The position numbers were made by a program, and so were the translations under genes. A stretch of 64,000 nucleotides of DNA from an uncultured Porticoccus sp. (GTDB lineage Bacteria > Pseudomonadota > Gammaproteobacteria > Pseudomonadales > Porticoccaceae), in the NCBI RefSeq assembly GCF_913061305.1, contig NZ_CAJXST010000006.1, positions 124,001 through 188,000 on the forward strand. The letters run 5' to 3'. Of the stretch, positions 35,168-43,816 are shown in pieces. The notes below the pieces were generated by a model, which was not told the DNA's origin, searched no databases, and saw nothing but the letters and a program-made list of their open reading frames with translations. Position 1 is the stretch's first letter, and each line of letters starts with the position of its first letter.

Positions 35168-36050
35168 GCAAACCCCACTGATCATTGCTGGTTTGTTTTT
35201 GTTGGAAGCCTTCCAGAAACACCTCATCAACTCGCCCCCACAGGAAGTCATCGGCAAGCTGCTCCAGTCGATGATGAACTTTATGCAAATTCAAATAGTG
35301 CCGGAATCTGGCTTTACTGCTGGCGTTTGGCACGCGCGGCTGCTCAGGGTCAATTTCCCAGGGGTGGAAGTAGAAAATACAGGGTTGGTGCTCTTTCCGG
35401 TTAACACGACTGATCGCCCACCGGGTGAAACTGTAGGGAAATAAACGAAACCAGCCGCCGCCACCACAGTTGATGTTGCGCCCTGCGACAGGAATAGTGG
35501 TAACAGGAATCTCCAACAACCTGTTATTGGCTGCCGGAAAAGCAAACCGGGGGGCGCCCGGTATGCCGTAATGATCATGCCTGATAGGCACAATGCTAGA
35601 GCTGTACAGGTAGCCTGCGTCGGCGAGACAATCCAGTGCCCAGAGGTTTTCCTTGCAGATGGAATAGCTGGCGGCACGGTAGCCGACCACGGGCTGGCCC
35701 GAGATATCTTCAAGCAGCTGACGTGTTCGAGTAATGTCCTGGGTAAAGGTTTGCTGATTTTGGTGGGTCACCCGAATATGTTCCCAGCCGTGGCTGGCAA
35801 GTTCGTGCCCCTGGTCGACAATCTCCCTGACCATAGCGGGGTAACGCTCGGCCACACAACCCAGAGTGAAGAAAGTTGCCTTGATGCTCTTTCGCTCAAA
35901 CAGGGCCAGGATTCGCTCCATATTGGCCTCTATGCGGCAGGGCATCTCATCCCATTGTTGTTTATTGATACAACCCTCGAAGGCAGAGACGTGATAATAG
36001 TCCTCCACATCGACCGACATGGCATTGCGGATAGGGCTTGTGTGATTCAC
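35139..36050 (-). CDS. XrtA system polysaccharide deacetylase
   Basis: 303 residues from a GTG at 36050, whose first base is shared with the wecB stop (TAGTG); GGAG lies 6 bases upstream. The start IRNAMSVDVEDYYHVSAFE is diagnostic for the PEP-CTERM-locus deacetylases. NodB motifs are SVDVEDYY with the metal aspartates and LASHGWEHIRVTH with the zinc histidines. The C-terminal part (CIFYFHPWEIDPEQPRV, then FRHYLNLHKVHHRLEQLADDF) is the DUF3473-type tail that defines this subfamily. It is predicted to deacetylate N-acetyl sugars of the exopolysaccharide. No signal peptide, so it probably acts on the cytoplasmic side or leaves the cell by an unseen route. Confidence 0.9.
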   Translation of the reverse strand: MNHTSPIRNAMSVDVEDYYHVSAFEGCINKQQWDEMPCRIEANMERILALFERKSIKATFFTLGCVAERYPAMVREIVDQGHELASHGWEHIRVTHQNQQTFTQDITRTRQLLEDISGQPVVGYRAASYSICKENLWALDCLADAGYLYSSSIVPIRHDHYGIPGAPRFAFPAANNRLLEIPVTTIPVAGRNINCGGGGWFRLFPYSFTRWAISRVNRKEHQPCIFYFHPWEIDPEQPRVPNASSKARFRHYLNLHKVHHRLEQLADDFLWGRVDEVFLEGFQQKQTSNDQWGLHGACDSSAV

Positions 36051-37195
36051 TACCGGCTCCCGTTGGACCAGAGAGCAATTGATTCCACGATTCGCTCTGC
36101 CGCCTGACCATCCCAAAGCTCGGGGATACAGCCTGATTTTCCACCGGTACTGAGAATATCTGCGACACAGGCATGGATTGCCTGAGGATCGGTACCGACA
36201 ATGGTATTGGTCCCCTGCTCCACTGTAATGGGCCTCTCGGTATTTTCACGAAGGGTGACACAGGGAACCCCCAGCGCTGTCGTTTCCTCCTGAATTCCTC
36301 CAGAATCGGTGAGCACCAGGCAGGCGTCTTTCATCATACCCAGCATCTCAAGGTAGCCTAACGGACCGGTCATGTGTAGTGCCGAGGAGGCAATCATTGG
36401 CTCCAGCCCGGCATCGATGATGCGCTGTCGAGTCCGGGGGTGGACGGGAAAGACCAGCGGGATATCCCGGCTGATGTCTGCCAACACACTGAGCAGGCTC
36501 TGCAGCACCTCGGGGTGATCAACATTGGCCGGACGGTGCAATGTCACCAGGCCATAACCGTTGGAGATATCTACCCTTGCGCCATTTTTTTTCAGCCCGG
36601 AAGTGGTCGCCATTGCCGGTATCGCTTGTGCCAGGTTATAACGCAGCGTGTCAATCATCACATTTCCGGCAAAATGGATGCGATTCGGGTCAACACCCTC
36701 GCGCAGCAGGTTGTCAGCGGCCGATTTTTCCGTGGTAAACAGCAACTCCGAAATCTGGTCCGTCAATACCCGGTTGATTTCCTCGGGCATGGTGCGATCC
36801 CCACTGCGCAGCCCTGCTTCCACATGAATCACCGGAATACCCTTTTTCACGGCTACCAGCGCACAGGCGATAGTGGAATTCACATCGCCCACCACCAATA
36901 CTGCATGGGGCCGTTCATCATCGAGGACCGGCTCAAAACGTTTCATGATGTCTGCCGTTTGTGTGGCATGGGTGCCGGACCCCACCTCGAGATCAATATC
37001 GGGCTGGGGGATATGCAACTGCTCGAAGAAGGTTGTCTTCATGGTGGCATCGTAGTGTTGCCCGGTATGAACCAGCTTGCCAGAAAGACCCGATTGCGGC
37101 TGATTTAGCGCTCGCATAATCGGTGCTATTTTCATGAAGTTTGGTCTTGCACCTACAACACAGAGAATCTGTGGAGGCTGTGACTTCCTGACCAT
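36050..37195 (-). CDS. wecB: UDP-N-acetylglucosamine 2-epimerase (non-hydrolysing)
   Basis: 381 residues matching WecB: ILCVVGARPNFMKIAPIMRAL at the N-terminus, LVHTGQHYDATM, VLVVGDVNSTIACALVAVKKGIPVIHVEAGLRSGDRTMPEEINRVLTDQIS, and the late LTDSGGIQEETTALGVPCVTLRENTERPIT with the UDP-binding residues. The enzyme interconverts UDP-GlcNAc and UDP-ManNAc in the cytoplasm and so provides ManNAc for the repeat unit or for a ManNAc-uronic acid. AGGA lies 8 bases before the ATG. It shares one base with the following deacetylase gene. Length is normal for the family. Confidence 0.93.
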   Translation of the reverse strand: MVRKSQPPQILCVVGARPNFMKIAPIMRALNQPQSGLSGKLVHTGQHYDATMKTTFFEQLHIPQPDIDLEVGSGTHATQTADIMKRFEPVLDDERPHAVLVVGDVNSTIACALVAVKKGIPVIHVEAGLRSGDRTMPEEINRVLTDQISELLFTTEKSAADNLLREGVDPNRIHFAGNVMIDTLRYNLAQAIPAMATTSGLKKNGARVDISNGYGLVTLHRPANVDHPEVLQSLLSVLADISRDIPLVFPVHPRTRQRIIDAGLEPMIASSALHMTGPLGYLEMLGMMKDACLVLTDSGGIQEETTALGVPCVTLRENTERPITVEQGTNTIVGTDPQAIHACVADILSTGGKSGCIPELWDGQAAERIVESIALWSNGSR

Positions 37196-37205
37196 ATGAA
37201 ATATC

Positions 37206-38684
37206 CTAAAAATCTATTGTCAGGCCAAGGTTTAACCGGTTTTCTTTATAGTCGCGCCCAAAACCCTCTGCATCCCTGTCAGAAAAACTGTAGCCAAGCG
37301 TTACAGTGGTCTTGGGGCCCAGCTGACGATCAAGACTCAGATAAAATCTGGTGATCTCCGACTCTGAACTGGTCTGGTTTTCTCTCTCATCCAGACTCAA
37401 TCTTGAGGTAACACTGATTTTTGAAGACAGTTTTCGATTAAACCGAATACCCGTGGAAGTAAATTTTGCGTCACTGTCGATGTCCTCTCGGAGCTGTTTT
37501 GACTCCCGAACAAAGAAGGTCAGATCACTGCGCTTGCCTTTCAGGGTTAACGAAGCATCAAACAACTCATTAACAAAAATTCCCTGATCCCGGAAAGTGA
37601 GGTTATCTGTCAGAAAGAGTGGTTCACCGGTAATTGGATCAATCAGGTCTCCAAAGGGGTCTTCTCCCGGGAACAGGCTGGCAGCACGCCTTTCCGATCG
37701 GGTATCGGTGATACTGCGACTGTAGTTGACGGTAAGAGACGTCCGACGAGTGGTGTGGGTAAACTTGAAGCGGGGCGTGGTACCAAAAAAATGTTTTCCA
37801 TAACCGAAGTCAAATGTTGTTCGTCTGTTGGGGGTCCAGACCAGGCCCACATCCCAGAAGTCACCATCAGTATTGTCATCATCGAAAGTCTGAAAGTTAT
37901 TCCACTCCTGACCCAAAGTACCGTTTACCTGCCACTTTCGATCAAGGGCATAGCCCAGCCTGACACTGGCTGTAGAGCGCTCATTATCCCCGTCCTGACT
38001 CATGAAGCCATCGCCATCAAATTCCGTTTTCTGGTGGTCGGCACGCAGGGTCCAACTCAGGGGGCCAAAATCCGGACCGCTATTAAGCGTCACCGCGGAC
38101 ATTCTTCGGACACTGTCTGAAAGCTCATCGCCCTTGTTGATCTGATCATCATAGGTATAACGCACCTGAAGATCGGCAAACCGCGCAAAGCGATGTACGA
38201 GATAGGGGCTTACGCTGTAATCGTAGGTGGTTGTAACGTTATCGGATCGGTTGAGCTGAGTGCTGCCAGAAGCGGCGAAAGGGTCGATAAGCGTCTGATT
38301 GGAATAGATATCGCCTTCAATAAAAAAGAAATCCTCGAGCAACTCAACAGCAGCATCGCCACGTACTCTCGGATTAAATGAGTCTGCACCACCACCCACG
38401 TTGTTAAACTCAAAAGCACCAACCAAGGACATTTCAGCGCGTCTTCCCTTACCTTCAAGTTCGATGGTGGGTCGCACCACGCTGATAAACTTGCTCTCCT
38501 TATTATCATCGTCCAGCTCGACATTGTCCGTGTAGATTTCACCAAAAGTAATGCTCGCCTTGCTTTTCCATTCGCCGGCATCCACCGAATACGGCATTGC
38601 CAATATCATGGCCATGGCAATAGAGGCCGGGCGGCTGATTTTACAAAGGGAAACCCACACACTTTTATTCATTCTGGCCGCCAC
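37206..38684 (-). CDS. PEP-CTERM system-associated outer-membrane beta-barrel protein
   Basis: 492 residues from a GTG at 38684, or 488 from the ATG at 38672; both overlap the end of the autokinase gene. A signal peptide (about residues 5-36, ending MPYSVDAG) is followed by a chain of alternating polar/hydrophobic strands, e.g. RTTFDFGYGKHFFGTTPRF and TSLTVNYSRSITDTRSE. It ends ...NLGLTIDF, with the C-terminal Phe of outer-membrane barrels. This fits the TIGR03016-type XrtA-associated outer-membrane protein, considered the polymer outlet or a porin-like partner of the export lipoprotein. First of the minus-strand genes after the assembly trio. Confidence 0.85.
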   Translation of the reverse strand: MAARMNKSVWVSLCKISRPASIAMAMILAMPYSVDAGEWKSKASITFGEIYTDNVELDDDNKESKFISVVRPTIELEGKGRRAEMSLVGAFEFNNVGGGADSFNPRVRGDAAVELLEDFFFIEGDIYSNQTLIDPFAASGSTQLNRSDNVTTTYDYSVSPYLVHRFARFADLQVRYTYDDQINKGDELSDSVRRMSAVTLNSGPDFGPLSWTLRADHQKTEFDGDGFMSQDGDNERSTASVRLGYALDRKWQVNGTLGQEWNNFQTFDDDNTDGDFWDVGLVWTPNRRTTFDFGYGKHFFGTTPRFKFTHTTRRTSLTVNYSRSITDTRSERRAASLFPGEDPFGDLIDPITGEPLFLTDNLTFRDQGIFVNELFDASLTLKGKRSDLTFFVRESKQLREDIDSDAKFTSTGIRFNRKLSSKISVTSRLSLDERENQTSSESEITRFYLSLDRQLGPKTTVTLGYSFSDRDAEGFGRDYKENRLNLGLTIDF

Positions 38685-39615
38685 CTATCCTTGTTCGACC
38701 TGCCCCATAACTGTGCCCATAACCATAACCATAGCCGTGGGTATAATTGTCCCAGGGATATCTGATGGCTTTGTTAAGCAGCATCCCGATAATTTTATCG
38801 TCACTGATCCGGCTAACCGCTTGCTTCACAACGTCCGGTGAGACTTTTTCAGCTTCAACCACAAATACGATTTGCCCCATACAGTCGGCCAGTACAGCTG
38901 CTTCACTCGTCTGAAGGAACGGCGGGGAATCAAAAATAATAACCCGATCCGGATAACGCGCTGACAGTTCGGCCATCAGTTGCTTCATCCGTTCACTGGC
39001 AAGCAGCTCTGTAGATCGCTCATGGGCAATCCCCACCGGAATAATGCGTACGTTGGGCAGGTTGGTGTTTAGCAATACGTCTTCGATACCGATATCTTCA
39101 TCTTCCAGAACATCAATAAGCCCTGGCGTATCATCGGGAATCCCTAACAAGCTTCCTGCAGAGGCCTTTGCCATGTCTGCGTCGACGAACAAAACTGTCT
39201 TATCTTTCTCTATGGAGATACTCAGCATCAGATTAATGGCTGAAAATGTTTTTCCTTCTCCCTCAAAAGAACTGGTCACCATAATCAGGTTGGCGTGGTC
39301 CGTACCCTGGGCCATATTGGTGTCTATATTTTGCAATAACGGCCGCTTGATCGCCCGATACTCTTCTGCAATATAACTCCTCGGTTTGTACGGAGAGACA
39401 AAACCCTTTGCTTCCAACTCCTTGATAGGCAGGACAATACTTTTATTTGCAGACTGTGTTGCTGAGGGCTCAACAGCTGTATCAGCCCCCCCCCAACTGT
39501 CCGGCGCTGACGCGAGGTCAACCCCCACTTCAGGTGAGCTTGATGTGGGAGCTGCCGAATCGTTTTTCTGACTCTTCTTCCCCAGCTTTTCAACTGCTTT
39601 TTCAATTGTGCTCAT
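38665..39615 (-). CDS. XrtA-associated tyrosine autokinase
   Basis: 316 residues, a cytoplasmic bacterial tyrosine kinase of the CpsD/Wzc type. Walker A SSFEGEGKTF at 115-124, Walker A' VLFVDADM at 141-148 and Walker B VIIFDSPPF are visible. The C-terminal tail (from RYPWDNY onward) has six tyrosines within about 22 residues, the usual autophosphorylation cluster, mixed with Gly and His. The N-terminal ~60 residues are a low-complexity linker. It would partner the separate chain-length protein upstream (39692-41230) to control polymerisation and export. The phosphatase partner may be the C-terminal domain encoded at 14648-16378. Confidence 0.92.
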   Translation of the reverse strand: MSTIEKAVEKLGKKSQKNDSAAPTSSSPEVGVDLASAPDSWGGADTAVEPSATQSANKSIVLPIKELEAKGFVSPYKPRSYIAEEYRAIKRPLLQNIDTNMAQGTDHANLIMVTSSFEGEGKTFSAINLMLSISIEKDKTVLFVDADMAKASAGSLLGIPDDTPGLIDVLEDEDIGIEDVLLNTNLPNVRIIPVGIAHERSTELLASERMKQLMAELSARYPDRVIIFDSPPFLQTSEAAVLADCMGQIVFVVEAEKVSPDVVKQAVSRISDDKIIGMLLNKAIRYPWDNYTHGYGYGYGHSYGAGRTRIGGGQNE

Positions 39616-39691
39616 AGGGTTTCCGGATGATGACTAAATAATTTGCATCGCTCACCGAGTGAGCGCTTGCATGGAACAGATATCGCCAACC

Positions 39692-41230
39692 TCATCTCAA
39701 TGCCAGCTCTTCAAGAAAAGTGACCCCGGCGTAGACGGCAACCAGTGACAGCAGTAATACAACAAACAGTATTTTGTTCATCTTCGCCATTCGCTGCTGT
39801 GCGGGCGTAGGAATGTGCATCACGCAGCCCAACACGGGCAGCCCGGTAACCATTGTCAACCTGCGCCGGTCAGATATGACAGGCCTGAGTAATGACAGAA
39901 GTAACGCCAACCCCGCACCTACGCCCAGGGAAGCCACTAAAACACCGGTATTAAGTAGTATTTTATTGGGCTTGTTAGGTCTTGAGGGCACAAATGGTGG
40001 ATCAATTACCTTAAACACCAGATCATTTGCCTGCTGCTCGACATCCTCAGATATCCGGGCGGATTCCCTGCGCTCCAGAAGGCCGGTGTGCTGCTGGGAG
40101 AGCACCTGATAGTCGCGGGTCAGCTGAACCAGCTCGGCCTCAACCAAAGGTATTTGGCCCACCATGCTGTTGAGCTTATCAACACGGCGCTGGTACTCAG
40201 CCACACGAACGTTCAGCTCCGCAACTTTGGCTTCCGCCTCCGCCAGCATTGAACGCATTTGCTGGTAAACAGGGCTGGCGTTCATGCCTGACAAATCAGA
40301 TATCTCTCCGGTTGCCAACTTCGCCAGCTCAGACTCGCGCTCCTGCTCAAGGCTTTCAAGAAGATTATTGATCTGTACCACTTCGGGGTGGCGATCAGTA
40401 TATTTGGATAGCAGTTCATCCAGCCTGGCTTTCAGTGAGCTGATGCGGCCATCAATGGATGAGCCCTGCTCACTGGCACCGCTGGCCAGAAATACCGGTT
40501 GCTCCCCGGCTAATTGACGTTTTAACTCATCGCGCCGGTTTTGCATCTCACTGCGCTGCAAACGCGCCTCACTCAATTGTTGCTGGCTCGCCACCAGACG
40601 CTGATAATAGCCGCCACCCTCACCCGGCAGATTACCCGCATGCCTTTGCTTGAAATCAGCCAGCGCAGATTCGGCCTCTACCAGACGTTTTTCATACTCG
40701 GCTATTTGCTTATCCAGGAAGGTTTGAGCTGAATCAGAGTCACCCTGCTTTCCATTGACGGAACTCTCTATGAACACAGTGATTAGCGCCTGCACCACTT
40801 TTCGGGCGAGCTCGCGATCCTCATGATAGAAAGACACCGAATAGAGAGAGGAATTGCGCCGGTCGCCAGATAACGATACCGCTCTACGAATATTGGTAAA
40901 AAGCTTTTCCTTCTCTCTCTCTGTCTGGGCACGGAGGTCCATATCCGTCATTCTTAGCAACTTTTCCAAATTTGGTCGACTGAGTAATGTTTTACTCATC
41001 AACTCTACTCGTTGATCAATATTCGGCTGTATAACCAGCCCTCTCAACAGTGGGCGCAAGATGGAGTTGGTATCGACATGAATCCTTGCCGTAGCCATAT
41101 ACTGATCGGGCACCTGTGATACCGAAAGCCACCCAACGACCCCAACCAGCCAGGCAATAACCAATGCCGCCCATCTGAAACGCCAAAGGCCTGACAGATA
41201 GCTGAATAGCATCGCCAACATTTCTTGCAT
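39692..41230 (-). CDS. XrtA system polysaccharide chain-length determinant (Wzz-like)
   Basis: 512 residues. Membrane segments lie near residues 15-35, 420-445 and 485-505, with a large periplasmic part between. The Wzz-like N-terminus is followed by a long coiled coil (about residues 165-390; e.g. DKQIAEYEKRLVEAESALADFKQ and LARSELEQERESELAKL-type heptads) and a GNVR-like segment before the second membrane span (VIDPPFVPSRPNKPNK with the Pro-rich motif of co-polymerases). It sets polymer length and links the inner membrane to the export lipoprotein. AAGGA lies 9 bases before the ATG. The kinase is a separate protein here, as usual in XrtA systems. Confidence 0.92.
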   Translation of the reverse strand: MQEMLAMLFSYLSGLWRFRWAALVIAWLVGVVGWLSVSQVPDQYMATARIHVDTNSILRPLLRGLVIQPNIDQRVELMSKTLLSRPNLEKLLRMTDMDLRAQTEREKEKLFTNIRRAVSLSGDRRNSSLYSVSFYHEDRELARKVVQALITVFIESSVNGKQGDSDSAQTFLDKQIAEYEKRLVEAESALADFKQRHAGNLPGEGGGYYQRLVASQQQLSEARLQRSEMQNRRDELKRQLAGEQPVFLASGASEQGSSIDGRISSLKARLDELLSKYTDRHPEVVQINNLLESLEQERESELAKLATGEISDLSGMNASPVYQQMRSMLAEAEAKVAELNVRVAEYQRRVDKLNSMVGQIPLVEAELVQLTRDYQVLSQQHTGLLERRESARISEDVEQQANDLVFKVIDPPFVPSRPNKPNKILLNTGVLVASLGVGAGLALLLSLLRPVISDRRRLTMVTGLPVLGCVMHIPTPAQQRMAKMNKILFVVLLLSLVAVYAGVTFLEELALR

Positions 41231-41273
41231 AGCCGATTTTCCTTAAGTTTTCAGGTTACGTCGTGGCAACGAC

Positions 41274-41915
41274 TTAGAACCAAGCCTCAGGGATAATCAC
41301 TATATCTCCGGGAAAGAGGGCGAGATTTGTCGATATATCCCCATCGTTGAGCAAATCATCCAAACGAAGCTTGTAGGTGCTTTGATCACCGCCAAAGTTT
41401 CTGATCAACACGGCCTTGTTGCCAGCGGCAAATTCCGTCAGGCCACCAACTTCCACCATCAAATCGAGCAATGTCATATGCTTTCTGAAGGGAATACTTG
41501 TCGGCTCTGCCGCTTCACCAACCACCCTGACCTGCTGTGATGGAACGCCGACAAAGTCGTCCACGATGACACTGACAACAGCACTCTTAACATATTCAGA
41601 GTATGCTTCCTCAATGTCCCGGGCGAGCTCCGAGGGTGTCTTGCCGCTTGCTTCAATATTTTCAACCAACCGGGTGCTGATTTTCCCATCGGGACGCACT
41701 TTGACACCGTTGATTGTCAGCTCTTCGTTACCCCAGACGAAAACCTCCATACTGTCCCCGGGACCAATCACATAGGTATAGTCGGCCGGCATTGCTCGCA
41801 GGTCATCGGGCACCTCGGTGTGGGTTGATGACGAGCAACCGGAAAGAGCCACTAGAGCCAGGCTGAGACCAATCACAGATGAAGTTCTTGATACGTAAGA
41901 AATAAGACCAGACAC
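41274..41915 (-). CDS. XrtA/PEP-CTERM exopolysaccharide export lipoprotein
   Basis: 213 residues from a GTG start with an excellent ribosome site (GGGAGGAG, 7-base spacer). It has a lipoprotein signal peptide, with LSGCSSS as lipobox near residue 27. The polysaccharide-export domain begins at ADYTYVIGPGDSMEVFVWGNEELT, followed by SLBB-type segments (VRVVGEAAEPTSIPFRKHMTLLDLMVEVGGLTEFAAG) and ends FPGDIVIIPEAWF. It is the Wza-like outer-membrane or periplasmic export component, shorter than Wza. First gene of the long core minus-strand operon that runs to 22103, so expression of the whole set probably starts upstream of it. Confidence 0.92.
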   Translation of the reverse strand: MSGLISYVSRTSSVIGLSLALVALSGCSSSTHTEVPDDLRAMPADYTYVIGPGDSMEVFVWGNEELTINGVKVRPDGKISTRLVENIEASGKTPSELARDIEEAYSEYVKSAVVSVIVDDFVGVPSQQVRVVGEAAEPTSIPFRKHMTLLDLMVEVGGLTEFAAGNKAVLIRNFGGDQSTYKLRLDDLLNDGDISTNLALFPGDIVIIPEAWF

Positions 41916-42391
41916 GATTCAGCTCCTCCCTTGAGTGCTTCAAATATAAATCCCGGCTGAGTGTAGCATGCACATAAAACCGATGACTAGCAGCGGCCTT
42001 CAGGCCACACGCCTCAGCCCGTGGTGGGATTTAAGCAGAAGTTCTGTTTTATGGACGAATCATTTAGACGAACGGCTGGTTGTGCGGTTTGACCTGCAAA
42101 ATATACTCTGCCATAGCCCCAATTAACTGGTACCATTCTCCGGCAAAGGGCTGGGTCCTGCTCCGCAATAAAAACTTAAAGCTAACTATTTGTATTATAA
42201 GGGCTTACCAACTAATGTTAGCCATATACTGCAAGTTTTCAGCACAAAATTTCCTGCCTTTGGCGGGTGGCAGCCCCTAGCACTCCCGGCTGCAGATATT
42301 GATACAGGCCCGCCCAACAGGTATCCACCAAAAACAACTGGCTGTTCAATCAGCAGCCAAACTACCTTATGGAAGGGGTTTATTACCGGCA
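41916..42391. other. Divergent intergenic region (476 bp)
   Basis: It separates the core minus-strand operon from the plus-strand initiating transferase gene and must hold promoters for both. No gene is supported. A short inverted repeat GGCCT-TC-AGGCC lies at 41994-42005. Several GG-N10-GC matches exist (for example around 42023-42036 and 42152-42165), but none fits the -24/-12 consensus well. TATACT at 42225-42230 has no matching -35 box. Base composition is more AT-rich than in the flanking genes. Confidence 0.55.
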
Positions 42392-43798
42392 ATGAAAAAG
42401 ACGAATTTTCGCGACTTGTCCTCAGGTTATAAGGTGCTCGTAATTATCGAGCTCTCGGTATATTTCGGCTCAGTATTTCTTGCTATCTTTGCCAACAAAT
42501 TCTTTGGCTGGTCCCAACAAAGCGACCTCGAAACAAATATAGTCGCCGCCTACTCCCTGGTTTTTGCTCTTTTCATTTTGCTCACATCCCTTTCCCTGGG
42601 GCTGTACAACCCCAGAATGCGAGAAAATTATCGCAACGTATTTCGCCGGCTGGTACTCGCCGTCGCACTCGGCTCTGCCGAGTTTGCGATTCTTTTTATG
42701 CTTATCGACACCAAACCCTTCACCGCGGAGGTGGTGCTCACTGCAGCGGGCATAGGGCTCATTTTAACCAGTCTTATCAGGCACACCCTCAACCGTTTCG
42801 ACTTACTTGGCTTTAACAAAATTAACGTACTGATACTTGGCTCCGGAGAACGTGCATCAATCGTCGAGAGACGGATGCGGCGTGCTGTTGACCGCCACGG
42901 CTTTACCCTCACGGGATTTGTGGTGATGGAGGGCGACTTGCCCGATGGCATTCAACGCGAGCGACGAATCAATCTCGAAAAAGGTGCACTCCTGTCATTT
43001 GTCATAGAGCACAATATTGATGAAATTGTTGTTGCCAGCGATGAAAGAAGAGCCAATTTGCCCGTTGAAGAGCTGTTTGCCTGCAAAATTCGCGGTGTTA
43101 ATGTTATTGATATTCTGGATTTTATCGAACGGGAAACGGGACAGATTGCAGTCAACCTTATCTATCCCAGCTGGATCATTTACTCCAATGGTTTCGCCTC
43201 CATCCATTACCTGAGAAATTCGGTAGATTGGCTCTTCAATGCATCAATCGCCGTTCTACTCTTACTGGTCACCTGGCCGATCATGCTCATCACTGCCCTG
43301 GTGATTAAAATTGAAGATGGCATCAAGGCACCCATTTTTTATCGCCAGGAGAGAGTAGGACTCGACGGCAAGGTCTTCAAAATCATCAAATTTCGAAGTA
43401 TGCGCACGGATGCCGAGAGCAACGGGGCAGTCTGGGCCAAGGTCAATGACACCAGAATAACCCGCATAGGCAACTTTATTCGAAAATGCCGAATTGATGA
43501 ATTACCACAAATCTACAATGTGCTGTGCGGAGAAATGGGCTTTGTCGGCCCCCGGCCGGAAAGGCCAGAGTTTGTTCAGGGGCTGATTCGCAGCATCCCC
43601 TACTACAACGAAAGGCACAATGTTAAACCGGGATTAACTGGCTGGGCTCAGCTCAAGTACCCATACGGGGCAACAGACGAGGACGCCATGGAAAAGCTGA
43701 AGTACGACCTCTACTACGTCAAGCACCGCAGCTTCCTGCTCGACCTCAATATTCTCATCAGAACCGTAGAAGTTGTCCTTTTTGGCAAGGGCCGGTAA
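42392..43798 (+). CDS. XrtA system initiating sugar-phosphate transferase (WcaJ/WbaP-like)
   Basis: 468 residues from ATG 42392; a longer in-frame reading from 42299 has no support. Four to five N-terminal membrane segments are followed by a CoA-binding-like domain (INVLILGSGERASIVERRMRRAVDRHGFTLTGFVV), a further membrane segment and the C-terminal bacterial sugar transferase domain: FYRQERVGLDGKVFKIIKFRSMRTDAE, RKCRIDELPQIYNVLCGEMGFVGPRPERPEF, and NVKPGLTGWAQLKYPYG. It transfers a sugar-1-phosphate to undecaprenyl phosphate and so starts the repeat unit. It matches the TIGR03013-type (EpsB) protein of XrtA loci. Transcribed divergently from the core operon and convergent with prsR. Confidence 0.92.
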   Translation: MKKTNFRDLSSGYKVLVIIELSVYFGSVFLAIFANKFFGWSQQSDLETNIVAAYSLVFALFILLTSLSLGLYNPRMRENYRNVFRRLVLAVALGSAEFAILFMLIDTKPFTAEVVLTAAGIGLILTSLIRHTLNRFDLLGFNKINVLILGSGERASIVERRMRRAVDRHGFTLTGFVVMEGDLPDGIQRERRINLEKGALLSFVIEHNIDEIVVASDERRANLPVEELFACKIRGVNVIDILDFIERETGQIAVNLIYPSWIIYSNGFASIHYLRNSVDWLFNASIAVLLLLVTWPIMLITALVIKIEDGIKAPIFYRQERVGLDGKVFKIIKFRSMRTDAESNGAVWAKVNDTRITRIGNFIRKCRIDELPQIYNVLCGEMGFVGPRPERPEFVQGLIRSIPYYNERHNVKPGLTGWAQLKYPYGATDEDAMEKLKYDLYYVKHRSFLLDLNILIRTVEVVLFGKGR

Positions 43799-43816
43799 GT
43801 CAAACCCGCCAACTGT

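Noticed and set aside
41994-42010. GG-N10-GC on the minus strand upstream of the export lipoprotein gene
   Set aside because: It coincides with a GGCCT/AGGCC palindrome and has neither CAC nor TT of the consensus; probably chance.
42022-42165. Several GG-N10-GC matches before the initiating transferase gene
   Set aside because: Only the GG and GC dinucleotides fit; the flanking consensus bases (CAC and TT) are missing, so a sigma-54 promoter is not supported.
42299-42391. Longer N-terminus for the initiating transferase
   Set aside because: The extra residues do not resemble the family start, and the region is intergenic in character; ATG 42392 fits better.
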